Counted from the stretch's first letter, positions 8,407 through 18,174 are shown. The stretch is 64,000 bases of DNA from JAIXWP01 sp041391745 (GCA_041391745.1 JAWKNK010000001.1:186001-250000), one strand, 5' to 3'. Translations and numbers: made by a program. The notes: generated by a model not told the origin, from the sequence alone.

Positions 8407-8414
8407 CAAATATA
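8407..8414 (-). promoter_or_regulatory. Promoter -7 element of rpsA
   Basis: Minus strand TATATTTG followed by CACC, a full match to TAnnTTTG, 137 bases upstream of the rpsA ATG. A short hairpin (ACCCCTC / GAGAGGT) follows directly at the predicted 5' end. Confidence 0.5.
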
Positions 8415-8479
8415 CGAATTTTAAATATTCATTGTACACTTAATTGCATTATTTTCAGTAAAAAAAGCGGTGATTTGAA

Positions 8480-8487
8480 TACTTTCG
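8480..8487 (+). promoter_or_regulatory. Promoter -7 element of the acyltransferase gene
   Basis: TACTTTCG followed by C, four bases before the GTG start at 8492. The transcript would begin at the start codon. Confidence 0.45.
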
Positions 8488-8491
8488 CGGT

Positions 8492-9475
8492 GTGTCTTCA
8501 GCCAAACTTACATCTGTTCAAGCTTTACGTGGTATCGCAGCCTTAATGGTTTGCATATTTCATTTGGCAACTCATAAAGATCCCTCAAGACCACTTTTGC
8601 CTGAAAACAACCCAGTTAGAGAAGTCGCAATGGTAGGGCCTGTTGGCGTTTTTATCTTTTTCGTGATTTCTGGATTTATTCTTCCTTTTGCAATGAATAA
8701 ATCAAAATATAACATTGGGAAATTGGGTGCTTTTTTGATCAAACGAATACTCAGGCTTTATCCTCCATATTTTGTATTGCTTTTGTTGACCACCGGAATG
8801 CTCATTTGGAACAATTATTTTCAAGGAATTTTATTCGAGTTCAAATGGGGCGAATTCATATCTCATATTTTTTACATCACTCATATTTTGCATTTTGATT
8901 GGTACAATCCCATTTTTTGGACTCTTGCTATTGAGTTTCAGTTCTACATATTTCTAGGATTAATTTTTCCTATTTGGAATTCTGAAAAATGGATTGCTCG
9001 TTTTTTATCTGTGGTTGGTTTTATAATAGCAAGCTGGTATTGGCGTGATGATAGATTTCTAATAAGCTATATCGCTCCTTTCGTAATGGGATACGCTGCA
9101 TATTTGATCAAACTGAAAAGATCTAAATGGATTGAAGCGCTATTTTATATTGCGACATCGTCCATAGTCATTTGGAAGTATTTTGGGTGGCATTGGTTAA
9201 TAGCCTCAATAGCTGCAGTATTTGCTATCTTATTTCTTTCCATCAACTTTAAACCACTTCAATATTTGGGAAAAGTGTCTTATTCACTCTATCTCGTTCA
9301 TGCAATGTTTGGCGGACTTGCGATATACTTATTGATGCCGTATTTTACATCAACATGGGGGAGTTATCTAACATTGTTCATCGGTATTGCGTTTTCTGTG
9401 CTTATATCAGAAATATTCTTCAGGTGGGTTGAACAACCCGCAATGAAATGGGCGGATAAAATAAAAAGCCGCTAA
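8492..9475 (+). CDS. Acyltransferase 3 family membrane protein
   Basis: 327 residues with about ten hydrophobic segments. N-terminal SVQALRGIAALMVCIFH contains the family Arg and His (RGIAAL...FH), followed by GVFIFFVISGFIL and the RLYPPYF motif. Family members (OafA/YrhL, NodX) transfer acetyl or other acyl groups to sugars of lipopolysaccharide, peptidoglycan or exopolysaccharide at the inner membrane. The start is GTG at 8492, chosen because a promoter element ends four bases before it and the protein begins at the usual place. It is divergent from rpsA and convergent with a small secreted protein gene; both stops lie inside one shared terminator. Confidence 0.9.
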   Translation: MSSAKLTSVQALRGIAALMVCIFHLATHKDPSRPLLPENNPVREVAMVGPVGVFIFFVISGFILPFAMNKSKYNIGKLGAFLIKRILRLYPPYFVLLLLTTGMLIWNNYFQGILFEFKWGEFISHIFYITHILHFDWYNPIFWTLAIEFQFYIFLGLIFPIWNSEKWIARFLSVVGFIIASWYWRDDRFLISYIAPFVMGYAAYLIKLKRSKWIEALFYIATSSIVIWKYFGWHWLIASIAAVFAILFLSINFKPLQYLGKVSYSLYLVHAMFGGLAIYLLMPYFTSTWGSYLTLFIGIAFSVLISEIFFRWVEQPAMKWADKIKSR

Positions 9476-9488
9476 TTGCGGCTTTTTT
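9463..9488. terminator. Bidirectional terminator containing both stop codons
   Basis: AAAAAGCCGC, loop TAATT, GCGGCTTTTT. The stop codon of the acyltransferase (9473-9475) and that of the minus-strand gene (9472-9474) both lie at the loop, so a single hairpin serves two convergent genes. Confidence 0.9.
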
Positions 9489-9888
9489 CTTCTCTTATTC
9501 TTGTAAATTCCTTTCCGACTACTGCGCCATGACGCTCCAAAGCTTTATCATCCAAGCCATCTTTAGAGATTACTTCCGCATTGTAAAGCTTCTTTAGCAT
9601 TAGTTTTTTGAAGCCAATAGTATTCGCTTCTTCACAAAGCAATTTTTCCAAATTATCGGCATCATAAATCTCGTAGTAATTATAGTCTCCTATAAAAATC
9701 CATTTGAAATAGATCAAGTGACTTCCTGTAAGATCGTCGATGTAGAAGCTCCCTCTCACGGAAGGGTCATCACTTAAAACACAAATCTCCACTCCATTCA
9801 CTGACACAACATCCTTTTTAATTGTGATGTCTTGGGCGAAGCTTGAATTTATAAATATTCCGGTGAAGAGTAGGAGAGTAGTGAACAT
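9472..9888 (-). CDS. Small secreted protein of unknown function
   Basis: 138 residues, starting with a signal peptide (MFTTLLLFTGIFINSSFAQ) that should be cleaved after Ala-Gln, leaving a periplasmic or surface protein of about 119 residues. The mature part is mixed alpha/beta in character (ISVNGVEICVLSDD, then LIYFKWIFIGDYNYYEIYDAD) and has two Cys. I recognise no family. It ends in the terminator shared with the acyltransferase gene, and is about 100 bases downstream of the rpoD terminator, so it is likely transcribed on its own. Confidence 0.7.
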   Translation of the reverse strand: MFTTLLLFTGIFINSSFAQDITIKKDVVSVNGVEICVLSDDPSVRGSFYIDDLTGSHLIYFKWIFIGDYNYYEIYDADNLEKLLCEEANTIGFKKLMLKKLYNAEVISKDGLDDKALERHGAVVGKEFTRIREEKSRN

Positions 9889-9940
9889 TTTTTCATCGCA
9901 TTGAGATTTGGTACGAATATCGTGAAAAATGAATAAATAA

Positions 9941-9966
9941 AAAAGCCGCTGTGTACAGCGGCTTTT
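9941..9966 (-). terminator. Rho-independent terminator after rpoD
   Basis: Perfect 12-bp hairpin AAAAGCCGCTGT / ACAGCGGCTTTT with a two-base loop, 20 bases after the rpoD stop. On the minus strand it ends in a T run. Confidence 0.93.
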
Positions 9967-9985
9967 TTATTCTTTTCGATTCTAA

Positions 9986-10855
9986 TTATCCTAAGTAAGA
10001 CTTAAGGATTTTAGATCTGCTAGTATGCTTTAATCTTCTGATTGCTTTTTCCTTGATTTGACGAACACGTTCGCGCGTCAAGTCAAAACGCTCTCCAATT
10101 TCTTCAAGTGTCAACGGATGCTCACCGTTCAACCCGAAATAAAGTCTGATTACGTCAGCTTCACGACTAGTAAGCGTCTTTAAAGAGCGCTCGATTTCTT
10201 TTCTCAAAGATTCGTGTAGAAGATCCGTATCAGGAGAAGGTGTATCGTTTGTTTGAAGTACGTCATACATTGTAGAACTGCTATCATCACCATCTTTCAA
10301 TGGAGCATCCATCGATACGTGACGACCGCTGTTTCTCAATGATTGTTTTACTTCATCCAAAGTCATTTCAAGAACTTCAGCTAATTCTCCTGGTGTAGGA
10401 GGACGTTCAAATTCTTGTTCCAACTTAGCAAAAGCCTTGTTGATTTTGTTGATAGACCCGATTTTGTTGAGTGGTAGACGAACAATACGAGATTGTTCAG
10501 CCAAAGCCTGTAGAATGGATTGACGAATCCACCATACTGCGTATGAGATGAATTTGAAACCACGAGTTTCGTCGAATCTTTGAGCAGCCTTGATAAGTCC
10601 GAGGTTTCCTTCATTGATCAAGTCAGGAAGTGATAACCCTTGGTTTTGATACTGCTTAGAAACAGAAACCACGAAACGCAAGTTAGCCTTGGTCAATTTT
10701 TCAAGGGCTACTTGATCTCCTGCCTTAATTCTTCTTGCTAACTCAACCTCTTCCTCTGCTGTAATAAGGTCCACGCGACCGATTTCCTGAAGGTATTTAT
10801 CCAGGGAAGCGGTTTCACGGTTGGTAACCTGTTTGGTGATTTTTAACTGTCTCAT
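9986..10855 (-). CDS. rpoD: Primary RNA polymerase sigma factor
   Basis: 289 residues, the short primary sigma factor of Bacteroidota that lacks region 1.1. Region 1.2 (ASLDKYLQEIGRVDLITAEEE), region 2 (NLRFVVSVSKQYQNQGLSLPDL then GFKFISYAVWWIRQSILQAL, which holds -10 recognition and melting residues), region 3 and region 4 with helix-turn-helix TLEEIGERFDLTRERVRQIKEKAIRRL are all present. It directs RNA polymerase to promoters of the type seen across this window (TTG, about 19 bases, TAnnTTTG). Intact, single-gene unit with its own terminator. Confidence 0.97.
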   Translation of the reverse strand: MRQLKITKQVTNRETASLDKYLQEIGRVDLITAEEEVELARRIKAGDQVALEKLTKANLRFVVSVSKQYQNQGLSLPDLINEGNLGLIKAAQRFDETRGFKFISYAVWWIRQSILQALAEQSRIVRLPLNKIGSINKINKAFAKLEQEFERPPTPGELAEVLEMTLDEVKQSLRNSGRHVSMDAPLKDGDDSSSTMYDVLQTNDTPSPDTDLLHESLRKEIERSLKTLTSREADVIRLYFGLNGEHPLTLEEIGERFDLTRERVRQIKEKAIRRLKHTSRSKILKSYLG

Positions 10856-10955
10856 TTTTATTTAAAAAATTGAGCGATGAATATTCCTTTATTATGATAA
10901 CGTGATTAGTACACCTATTTGTTTCCTTTTCCTCAAAAAGAAACGTAATTTAACA

Positions 10956-13103
10956 TTAGGCTTGTGGTGCATCCTCAGGCTTTGGAAGAAGTACTTTTCT
11001 AGAAAGCTTCAACTTACCGCTCTTAGGATCTCTACCAATTACTTTAAACTTCACGATATCTCCTTCTTTCACAACTTCGCGAACATCGTTCACGCGTTTC
11101 CATTCCAATTCAGACACGTGGATCAAACCGTCTTGTCCTGGCAGGATTTCAACGAAAGCTCCAAATGCTTGAATATTTTTTACAGGTCCTTCATAGATTT
11201 CTCCAATTTCAACTTGTGGAGGCCATACGATGTTGTGTACGCGCTTCACAGCAGCATCCAAACCTTCTTTGTTTGCTGATGAAATTTCTACCCAACCTTT
11301 GTTATCTCTTTCTTCGATAGTGATAACTGTACCAGTAGTTTTTTGAATTTCCTGAATGATCTTACCACCTGGGCCAATCACAGCACCAATATTCTCTGTA
11401 GGAATATCGAAGGAAACCATGCGTGGAGCGTGTGGCTTGTAATCTTCATTTGGTTTAGAAATGGTTTTCATCATTTCACCTAGGATATGCAAACGACCTT
11501 GTCTAGCTTGTTCCAAAGCGTTTTTAACCATATCCATGCTCAACCCTTTGATCTTGATGTCCATCTGACAAGCAGTGATACCGTTTTCAGTACCAGTCAC
11601 TTTGAAGTCCATATCACCCAAGTGATCTTCATCTCCAAGGATATCAGAAAGGATTGCATATTTCGAGTTGTCTTCGTTTGTGATCAAACCCATTGCAATA
11701 CCTGATACAGGAGCTTTGATTTGAACACCGCCATCCATAAGTGCAAGTGTACCTGCACAAACAGTAGCCATCGAAGATGAACCGTTCGACTCAAGAATGT
11801 CAGATACAATACGGATAGTGTAAGGACACTTATCGGTTGGAGGAAGCATTGGCTTCCAACGCTCTAAGCGCCAAGTTACCGTGACCAATTTCACGACGAC
11901 CGGTGCTTCTGATTGGGCGAGCTTCTCCAGTTGAGAAAGGAGGGAAGTTGTAGTGCAACAAGAATTTGTCGCTTCTTGGTTGAACAGCACTATCAATAGT
12001 CTGCTCGTCCAACTTTGTACCTAATGTCAAAGTAGTCAATGACTGTGTTTCACCACGAGTGAAAACACTTGAACCATGAGAACCAGGGAAGGTAATCAAC
12101 TTCGCACCAAATCGGGCGAATTTCAGTAGTGTTTCTACCGTCCAAACGAATACCATCATTGAGAATCATATTTCTCATGGCATCTTTCAAACAGTCATGG
12201 TGATATTTTTTCAATAAGAATTTTTATCAGCCAACTCTTCTTCAGTGAAGCGAGTGTTGTATTCTTCTTCGATAGCTTTGAAAGCCGCAGATCTAGCCTT
12301 TTTCTCAGAAGGTGTTTTCGCAGTTTCATAGTACTTTGAATAACACTCGTCCCAGATGGCTTTTTCAATTCTTCATCTTTTGGCTCGTGATCATAAGTTC
12401 TCTTTACAAGAGATTTAGCAACTTGAGATGAAAGATCTACCTGAGCTTTGATTTGAGCCTTGATAGCTTCTTGAGCCAATTCAAGTGCTTGAATCATTTC
12501 AACTTCAGATACTTCTTGCATTTCACCTTCTACCATCACTATGCTGTCTGAGCTACCAGCTACCATCAACTCGATGTCAGCTTGAGCAAGTTGAGCCCAT
12601 GTAGGGTTGATTACGAACTCTCCGTTGATACGCGCAACGCGAACTTCAGAAATTGGTCCGTTGAAAGGAATGTCAGAAACAGCGATTGCTGCAGAAGCGG
12701 CAAGACCTGCAAGGCTGTCGCTCATATTTTCTTTGTCAGCTGAGATCAAAGTAACCATTACTTGAACTTCAGCATGAAAATCGTCTGGGAACATCGGACG
12801 AAGTGCTCGGTCGATCAATCGAGCCACGAGGATTTCGTCGTCGTAAGGGCGAGCTTCACGTTTGAAATAACCTCCTGGGAATCTTCCAGCAGCAGCGTAT
12901 TTCTCGCGATACTCAACAGTTAATGGTAAAAAATCGATACCTTCTTTGGCCTCTTCTGCTGCGACCACTGTAGCCAGCAGCATGGTATCACCTTGTCTCA
13001 CCACCACAGATCCGTGTGCTTGTTTTGCCAATTTTCCAGTTTCAATGGTAATTGGACGTCCATCTGCACGGTCGATGGTGATGGTCTTTAAATCGTAATT
13101 CAT
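10956..13103 (-). CDS. pnp: Polyribonucleotide nucleotidyltransferase (four frame breaks)
   Basis: Phosphorolytic 3'-5' exoribonuclease of mRNA decay. Reading across frames gives a complete protein of about 715 residues: two RNase PH domains (start MNYDLKTITIDRADGRPITIETG; GRFPGGYFKREARPYDDEIL; second domain with FTRGETQSLTTLTLGT and GIAMGLI), then a KH domain (IGAVIGPGGKIIQEIQ) and an S1 domain (GAFVEILPGQDGLIHVSELEW). Frame breaks lie near 12361-12365 (A run short by one), 12212, 12085 and 11857. All conserved blocks survive, so these look like sequence errors. It follows rpsO, as in many bacteria, but a strong terminator stands between them. Confidence 0.92.
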
Positions 13104-13139
13104 TTCGTCTATTTGCGGATAAATGTGTACTTAAAAAAA

Positions 13140-13176
13140 ACGCAAAAAGGCAATTGTGTTCAATTGCCCTTTGCGT
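13140..13176 (-). terminator. Terminator/attenuator between rpsO and pnp
   Basis: Long hairpin: on the minus strand ACGCAAAGGGCAATTG pairs with CAATTGCCTTTTTGCGT with small mismatches, then eight T. It lies 23 bases after the rpsO stop and 37 before the pnp start, so it could end rpsO transcripts or limit read-through into pnp. Confidence 0.85.
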
Positions 13177-13199
13177 GTAGCATCAGCTATTTTAGTGTC

Positions 13200-13469
13200 T
13201 TATTTACGGAGCTCAAGTTCTTTGATAATTGCTCTGTAACGATTAATTTCTGTCTTTTGAAGATAGTCCAAAAGGGCTCTTCTTTTACCAACTAGACGGA
13301 TCAATGAGCGCTGAGTACCGTAGTCCTTTTTGTGCTGCTTCAAGTGACCTGTAAGGTGGTTGATTCTTAGTGTGAAAAGAGCGATCTGGCCTTCTGCAGA
13401 ACCAGTGTCTTTTTCATTCTTGCCGTGTTTAGCAAAGATTTCTTTTTTTGTGTCTGTTGTAAGGTACAT
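13200..13469 (-). CDS. rpsO: 30S ribosomal protein S15
   Basis: 89 residues, exactly the usual length. Binds 16S rRNA and the platform of the small subunit. Signature features seen: TGSAEGQIALFTLRINHLTGHLKQHKKD, then RSLIRLVGKRRALLDYLQ and the terminal ELELRK. In many bacteria S15 represses its own mRNA through a leader structure; here the leader from the promoter at 13539-13546 is 69 bases and includes a 12-base palindrome (ATCCATATGGAT). Confidence 0.98.
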   Translation of the reverse strand: MYLTTDTKKEIFAKHGKNEKDTGSAEGQIALFTLRINHLTGHLKQHKKDYGTQRSLIRLVGKRRALLDYLQKTEINRYRAIIKELELRK

Positions 13470-13538
13470 GCCAATACTATTGTAAGTGATTATTATGTTG
13501 ATCCTTAATAAATATCCATATGGATTCTAAAAGGACTG

Positions 13539-13568
13539 CAAATGTACAACGAAATTCCGTCGGTACAA
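13539..13568 (-). promoter_or_regulatory. Promoter of rpsO (TTG, 19 bases, TAnnTTTG)
   Basis: Minus strand TTG at 13566-13568, exactly 19 bases, then TACATTTG at 13539-13546. This is the textbook Bacteroidota promoter layout and the best match in the window. Confidence 0.75.
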
Positions 13569-13578
13569 CAGTTTCTAA

Positions 13579-15921
13579 CTATTTCTTTAATAAACTTTTA
13601 GAACTCGTGAATCCATCTCCAATAAGTCGCAACATATAAAATCCAGCACTTAGATCGCTCATGTTCAAATTATTATATCCAGCACTGTTAATTTGAGCTT
13701 CTCCCACCTTCAAGAGCAACCTGCCATCTGCACTGTAAAGCTCTATTTCTTTAATTTTCAAATTCTCAGTTGTCAAATCGATAGTTACTTCCTCCGAACA
13801 TGGATTAGGAAAGACTCTAATATCTCCTGAATCCAATTCAGAAACCCCAATTTCAATTCCATTATTAGCTGAGAAAGTAGGCTGTTGTATCACAAATGGA
13901 CCTGTTCCATTTGGAACTCGAGCAAAACCCATATCCGTTTGTTGTGCTCCAAACTCAGTGTAATCTGCAATGTAGCCCGTCGAATTGATCAACATTAAAG
14001 ATTCACCAGAAGCTGACAATTTGAAATTGGCATGTAAATCACCTTGTGATCCATCTTCGTCAGCCCAAACGATCAGGTATTGATCCGCTCCTAAAACTGT
14101 ACCCGTTGGAATTTCAAATTTGGTCAGGTTCCATTCATTATCCGTCAAATAATAACCAGATAAGTCAATAGCTTCTGATCCGGTATTGTATAGTTCAATC
14201 CAATCATCAAATTCTCCAGCTTCATCCTGAGATGTGCTGCTATTTGATGCCATAAATTCATTGATTACAACTTCGCTCGAAACAAACTGGGGAATGACAT
14301 GAAAATAATATACATCATGCTCAGCACCTACAGGATTGTAATTTCGAGTACCCGCTGAATTATTTGCTATTGATTCAATGTAAAAACGAACCACCTCTCC
14401 AGCCGCGAATTGGGGAAGGATTGCAGTATAAACGCCATTGCTATTTGTCATTTCCAATTTGTCGAACGTGCCAACTAGCTCATTACTGTAGTAAACCCAG
14501 ACAGAGGCAATTCCTTCTGTATTGTTCACCTCAGCCGAAACCATTACTTCATCGCCTTCGTGGGGTGTTTCCCATTGCTCACCGTCCACACTCATGAATA
14601 CATTCGAAATACTTGAGCCAGAAACATTGACCTCAGCATTGTTGGAAAGTGTGTTTCTTCTTGAAGTGATACGTTGTTGTAGTACACTTAACTCACTTTG
14701 AAATGCAGCGTACGTCGTTAATTTTTTCGGATCAGATTCTACCAATGGATCAATTACAGCACTCCATTCATCAATAAAAGTCTGGGTTGTTTCTAGATTC
14801 AATAGTTCATCTATTATGGTACGCATGTGCGCTAAATAGCGTTGACGAAGTGCAGGAACTTGCATCACACGATAGAGGAGTGGGTAGTTGGCATTATCAG
14901 CATGGTAAAAAGGTCCCCAGGTATTAGCCACATTTTCCAAAACAGAATTTCCGTCATATTCAAGAGGAACGGTTCGGCCTGTTTCCACTTCATTATAAAC
15001 GTAGTAGTCCATTTTTCCTTTATAAACATAACTATCGTCATCACCAAAAGCGATTTCACTTGCCATGAACCAAAGTGCGCGATCGATGTCGGACTGCTCG
15101 ACTAATGCTTCCTCCAAATTTGCACTCGGTGTATTTTCTAGAACATCACAAGCATCAATCAAAACCTGCCATGGATCAGTGCTTCCCGTCGACTTCAATG
15201 TATAATAAGTTTCATAATCGGTGGGGTCGGTTCCTAAATAGTTCAGAGCTGCTGTTCCGTCTCCCCATTGAGGACCGCCACCTGGTCCACCTCCAGGGCC
15301 TCCTCCTGTGGTTCCGGAAGGTGCGTCAGCCCTCCATAAAGTTCCATCATTTGACATGAACCATTCTTCTAAATAATCCTTGTTCATCTGTTGAACACTC
15401 GGGTATAGTCCCCAATCTTCACCGTTTATATACAGATGAACATAAGCGACTTGGGCAGCAGGAATATGTTTTTTAATGAAATTCAAATACAAGAACTCTC
15501 TCATAAATGAAGCGTCCTGAAAGGAATTATTGAGGTTGAAAGTTTTATAGCCTCCTAGCGTTTGACCAGATATGTAGCTGTCTGTTTTGATACTAAAACT
15601 TTTCTTTTCACCGTTGGCTTGCATATAGGATGTTTGCCCCTTAAAGGCCACTCCGACTTGATCATACGTAACACCGTCAACAACCAACGTGGCTGGTATT
15701 TCATTTTCTGTTCCATAATTATTGGTGAGAAGCGTCCAGTAATTCGATTGATCAAATGTCAAGTAAAATGACTTGATCTCTGCAACGTCATACAAGCCCG
15801 ATGTAGCGTTTTTACCTTGGGTGATTTGATGGTTGGTTTCGTCAATATTCCATTGAAATGGCACACTTTGTGAAAAACCAAGTGCTGGAATTGCAAGAAG
15901 AAGTAGTGATAATGGCTTCAT
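13579..15921 (-). CDS. Secreted CotH-kinase-like protein with lamin-tail domain, T9SS type A
   Basis: About 780 residues from the ATG at 15921, which begins a signal peptide (MKPLSLLLLAIPALGFSQ); an ATG ten codons earlier is unlikely. The region of residues 40-440 matches CotH (YKTFNLNNSFQDASFMREFLYLNF; PAAQVAYVHLYINGEDWGLY; VPLEYDGNSVLENV, the acidic kinase-like site). A Gly/Pro-rich loop GTTGGGPGGGPGGGPQWGDG interrupts it. After an Ig-like region comes a lamin-tail domain (VVINEFMASNSSTSQDEAGEFDDWIELYN) and a C-terminal sorting domain (VFPNPCSEEVTIDL to SKSLLKK). CotH proteins phosphorylate spore-coat proteins in Bacillus; the target of these secreted forms is unknown. Confidence 0.9.
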   Translation of the reverse strand: MKPLSLLLLAIPALGFSQSVPFQWNIDETNHQITQGKNATSGLYDVAEIKSFYLTFDQSNYWTLLTNNYGTENEIPATLVVDGVTYDQVGVAFKGQTSYMQANGEKKSFSIKTDSYISGQTLGGYKTFNLNNSFQDASFMREFLYLNFIKKHIPAAQVAYVHLYINGEDWGLYPSVQQMNKDYLEEWFMSNDGTLWRADAPSGTTGGGPGGGPGGGPQWGDGTAALNYLGTDPTDYETYYTLKSTGSTDPWQVLIDACDVLENTPSANLEEALVEQSDIDRALWFMASEIAFGDDDSYVYKGKMDYYVYNEVETGRTVPLEYDGNSVLENVANTWGPFYHADNANYPLLYRVMQVPALRQRYLAHMRTIIDELLNLETTQTFIDEWSAVIDPLVESDPKKLTTYAAFQSELSVLQQRITSRRNTLSNNAEVNVSGSSISNVFMSVDGEQWETPHEGDEVMVSAEVNNTEGIASVWVYYSNELVGTFDKLEMTNSNGVYTAILPQFAAGEVVRFYIESIANNSAGTRNYNPVGAEHDVYYFHVIPQFVSSEVVINEFMASNSSTSQDEAGEFDDWIELYNTGSEAIDLSGYYLTDNEWNLTKFEIPTGTVLGADQYLIVWADEDGSQGDLHANFKLSASGESLMLINSTGYIADYTEFGAQQTDMGFARVPNGTGPFVIQQPTFSANNGIEIGVSELDSGDIRVFPNPCSEEVTIDLTTENLKIKEIELYSADGRLLLKVGEAQINSAGYNNLNMSDLSAGFYMLRLIGDGFTSSKSLLKK

Positions 15922-16066
15922 ATTGGTAATAGTTACCAGAACGTGACTCATTTGTTAAGAGAAGGTTTAATTCTTTTGATAAAAAATACAAATCGTATGT
16001 TTTTTCACAAACTATTTGATTTTGTTTTGGGTCTGATTACTAACCTTTGCGCAGAAACGAATTAAG

Positions 16067-17445
16067 ATGATAATAGAACAGATATATACAGGATGTTTAG
16101 CACAAGGCGCGTATTACATTGAGAGTAATGGCGAAGCAGCTATAATTGATCCTTTGAGAGAGGTTGACTCGTACATTAAGAGAGCGGAGAAAAGTGGTGC
16201 ACAGATTAAATTCATTTTCGAGACACACTTTCATGCAGATTTCGTGAGTGGTCACTTAGACTTGGCGAAGAAGACAGGAGCTAATATTATTTATGGACCA
16301 GAAGCCGAAACTGAATTTGAAATTTATAATGCTAAAGACGGTCAAGAGTTTGAAATTGGAAAATTGAAACTTGTTGCTCTGCATACTCCGGGGCATACTT
16401 TGGAGAGTACTACTTGGTTACTTTTAGATGAAAATGGTAAACCTCATTGTATCTTTTCTGGGGACACATTGTTCATTGGAGATGTTGGACGACCTGATTT
16501 AGCTATTAAAAATGGTCTTTCACAAGAGGATTTGGCATCACTACTTTTGATTCGCTTCGAAACAAAATTATGACCTTGCCTGATGATGTGATTGTTTATC
16601 CGGCGCACGGAGCGGGAAGTGCTTGTGGCAAGAATATGAGTAAGGAAACGACGGATACTCTTGGTCATCAAAAGCAAACCAACTACGCGTTGCGCGCCGA
16701 CATGACAAAAGAAGAGTTCATCAAAGAAGTGACAACTGGAATTCTTCCTCCGCCGCAGTATTTTGCTAAAAATGCGATGATCAATAAGACAGGTTATGAA
16801 AGTTTAGACACTATCATTAGCCGTGGACATACGCCATTATCTGCAGAAGAATTTGAGCGAATTGCAAATGAAGAAGAAGCAATTGTACTTGACACTAGAG
16901 CAGGAAGTGAGTTTATCAAGGCCCATGTTCCTAATTCTATTTTCATTGGTATTGATGGTGGATTCGCTCCTTGGGTTGGTGCGCTCATCACAGATATCAA
17001 CGCTCCTATTATTTTCATCGCGCCTGAAGGAAGAGAAGAGGAAGTGATTACCCGATTAAGTCGAGTAGGATATGACAATACGCTTGGCTTTTTAAAAGGA
17101 GGTATTCAAGCGTGGAAGGATGCAGGAAAGGAAACGGACAGTATTCATTCCGTATCCGCTGATGCTTTTGTAGATGAAATGTCGAGCACTTCATGTGAAA
17201 TAATCGACTGCCGTAAGCCTGGCGAATTTGAAGGTGGGCATATCGATGAAGCGCGCAACCTGCCACTTGATTTTATCAATGAAGAAATGAATCAAGTAGA
17301 TAAGAACAAAATGTACTTTGTGCATTGCGCTGGAGGCTACCGCTCATTGATATACATCAGTATACTCAAGGCACGAGGTTACGAAAAGTTGATCAATGTA
17401 GAAGGAGGCTGGGGAGCAATAAAAGGCTTACTGGTAAACCAATAA
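16067..17445 (+). CDS. MBL-fold persulfide dioxygenase-like protein with two rhodanese domains (one frame break)
   Basis: About 460 residues after joining two frames; one T appears lost in the run at 16545-16548 (expected ...LLFDSLRNKIMTLPDDVIVYPAHGAGS). The N-terminal metallo-beta-lactamase domain has the iron/zinc motif THFHADFVSGH, HTPGHT and FSGDTLFIGDVGRPDL, as in ETHE1/CstB. The first rhodanese domain lacks a catalytic Cys (FIAPEGREEE), the second has it (YFVHCAGGYRS). Proteins of this layout oxidise persulfides to sulfite or thiosulfate. A TauE-type exporter and MoaD/MoaE follow a pirin gene downstream, which fits a sulfur-oxidation context. An imperfect promoter-like TAACCTTTG lies at 16041-16049. 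Confidence 0.9.
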
Positions 17446-17451
17446 GCCTTT
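17422..17451. terminator. Hairpin spanning the stop region between convergent genes
   Basis: AAAGGCTTA and TAAGCCTTT form a 9-bp stem with a 12-base loop across the stop codon of the MBL/rhodanese gene. There is no strong T run, so its termination activity is uncertain. Confidence 0.45.
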
Positions 17452-17455
17452 GAAT

Positions 17456-18174
17456 TTATAGTTGCATAGGAACTTCCATCAACAAAATACGAGCATCGCT
17501 GTCAGCTTTGATAGCGATGCTTTCTTTTCCCATATACCAATTGCATCTCTCTCATGCAATGACTCACCTTCAATTGTGGCGCTTCCTGAAAGCACGAAAG
17601 CGTAAACCCCATTTGTTGACGGCGCTCTTAGTTGATGTTCAATAGAAAAATCCTTTTCCAAGTTTCCTATATCAAACCAAGCGTTTTGATGAATCCAAAC
17701 ACCCGCATCATCTGGAGATGGTGAAAGGACTTGTTGAAATTCATTTTTGTTCGCAGCGTCTAACTTGATTTGATCGTATCGTGGCGTTACGTTTTGTTGA
17801 TTTGGGAACACCCAAATTTGTAAAAATTTAGCTGTTGCATGACTGTCGCCATTCATTTCACTATGAAAAATCCCTGTACCTGCACTCATCACTTGAATTT
17901 CTCCTTCTTCAATCACCTGCTCATTACCCATACTGTCTTTGTGAACAAGTTTTCCTTCAAGAGGAATGGAAATGATTTCCATATTGTCGTGTGGATGTCT
18001 AGAGAAACCAGTACCTCCTGCAATGATGTCATCGTTTAAAACACGTAAAACTCCGAAATTCATTCGATCAGGATTGTAATAATTGGCAAACGAAAACGAG
18101 TGTTTCGAGTTCAACCATCCGTGGTTAGCAACACCACGCGTTTCCGCTTTGTGTATGATCATGTTACTTTTCAT
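17456..18174 (-). CDS. Pirin family protein (C-terminal frame break)
   Basis: Bicupin of the pirin/YhhW family, about 239 residues. The N-terminal cupin shows GFSRHPHDNMEIISIPLEGKL with the metal-binding His residues and HSEMN. The frame as given ends at 17479, but one base lost in the run at 17525-17528 restores the expected tail (SIAIKADSDARILLMEVPMQL) with a stop at 17456. Some family members act as quercetin 2,3-dioxygenases, others have redox-sensing roles; the substrate here is unknown. The first residues (MKSN) could be skipped in favour of MIIHKAETRG. Convergent with the MBL/rhodanese gene. Confidence 0.9.

Noticed and set aside
12049..12074. parS-like palindrome TGTTTCAC...GTGAAAACA inside pnp
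   Set aside because: It encodes the conserved FTRGET motif of PNPase, so the resemblance to parS is explained by protein sequence, and the spacing is wrong.
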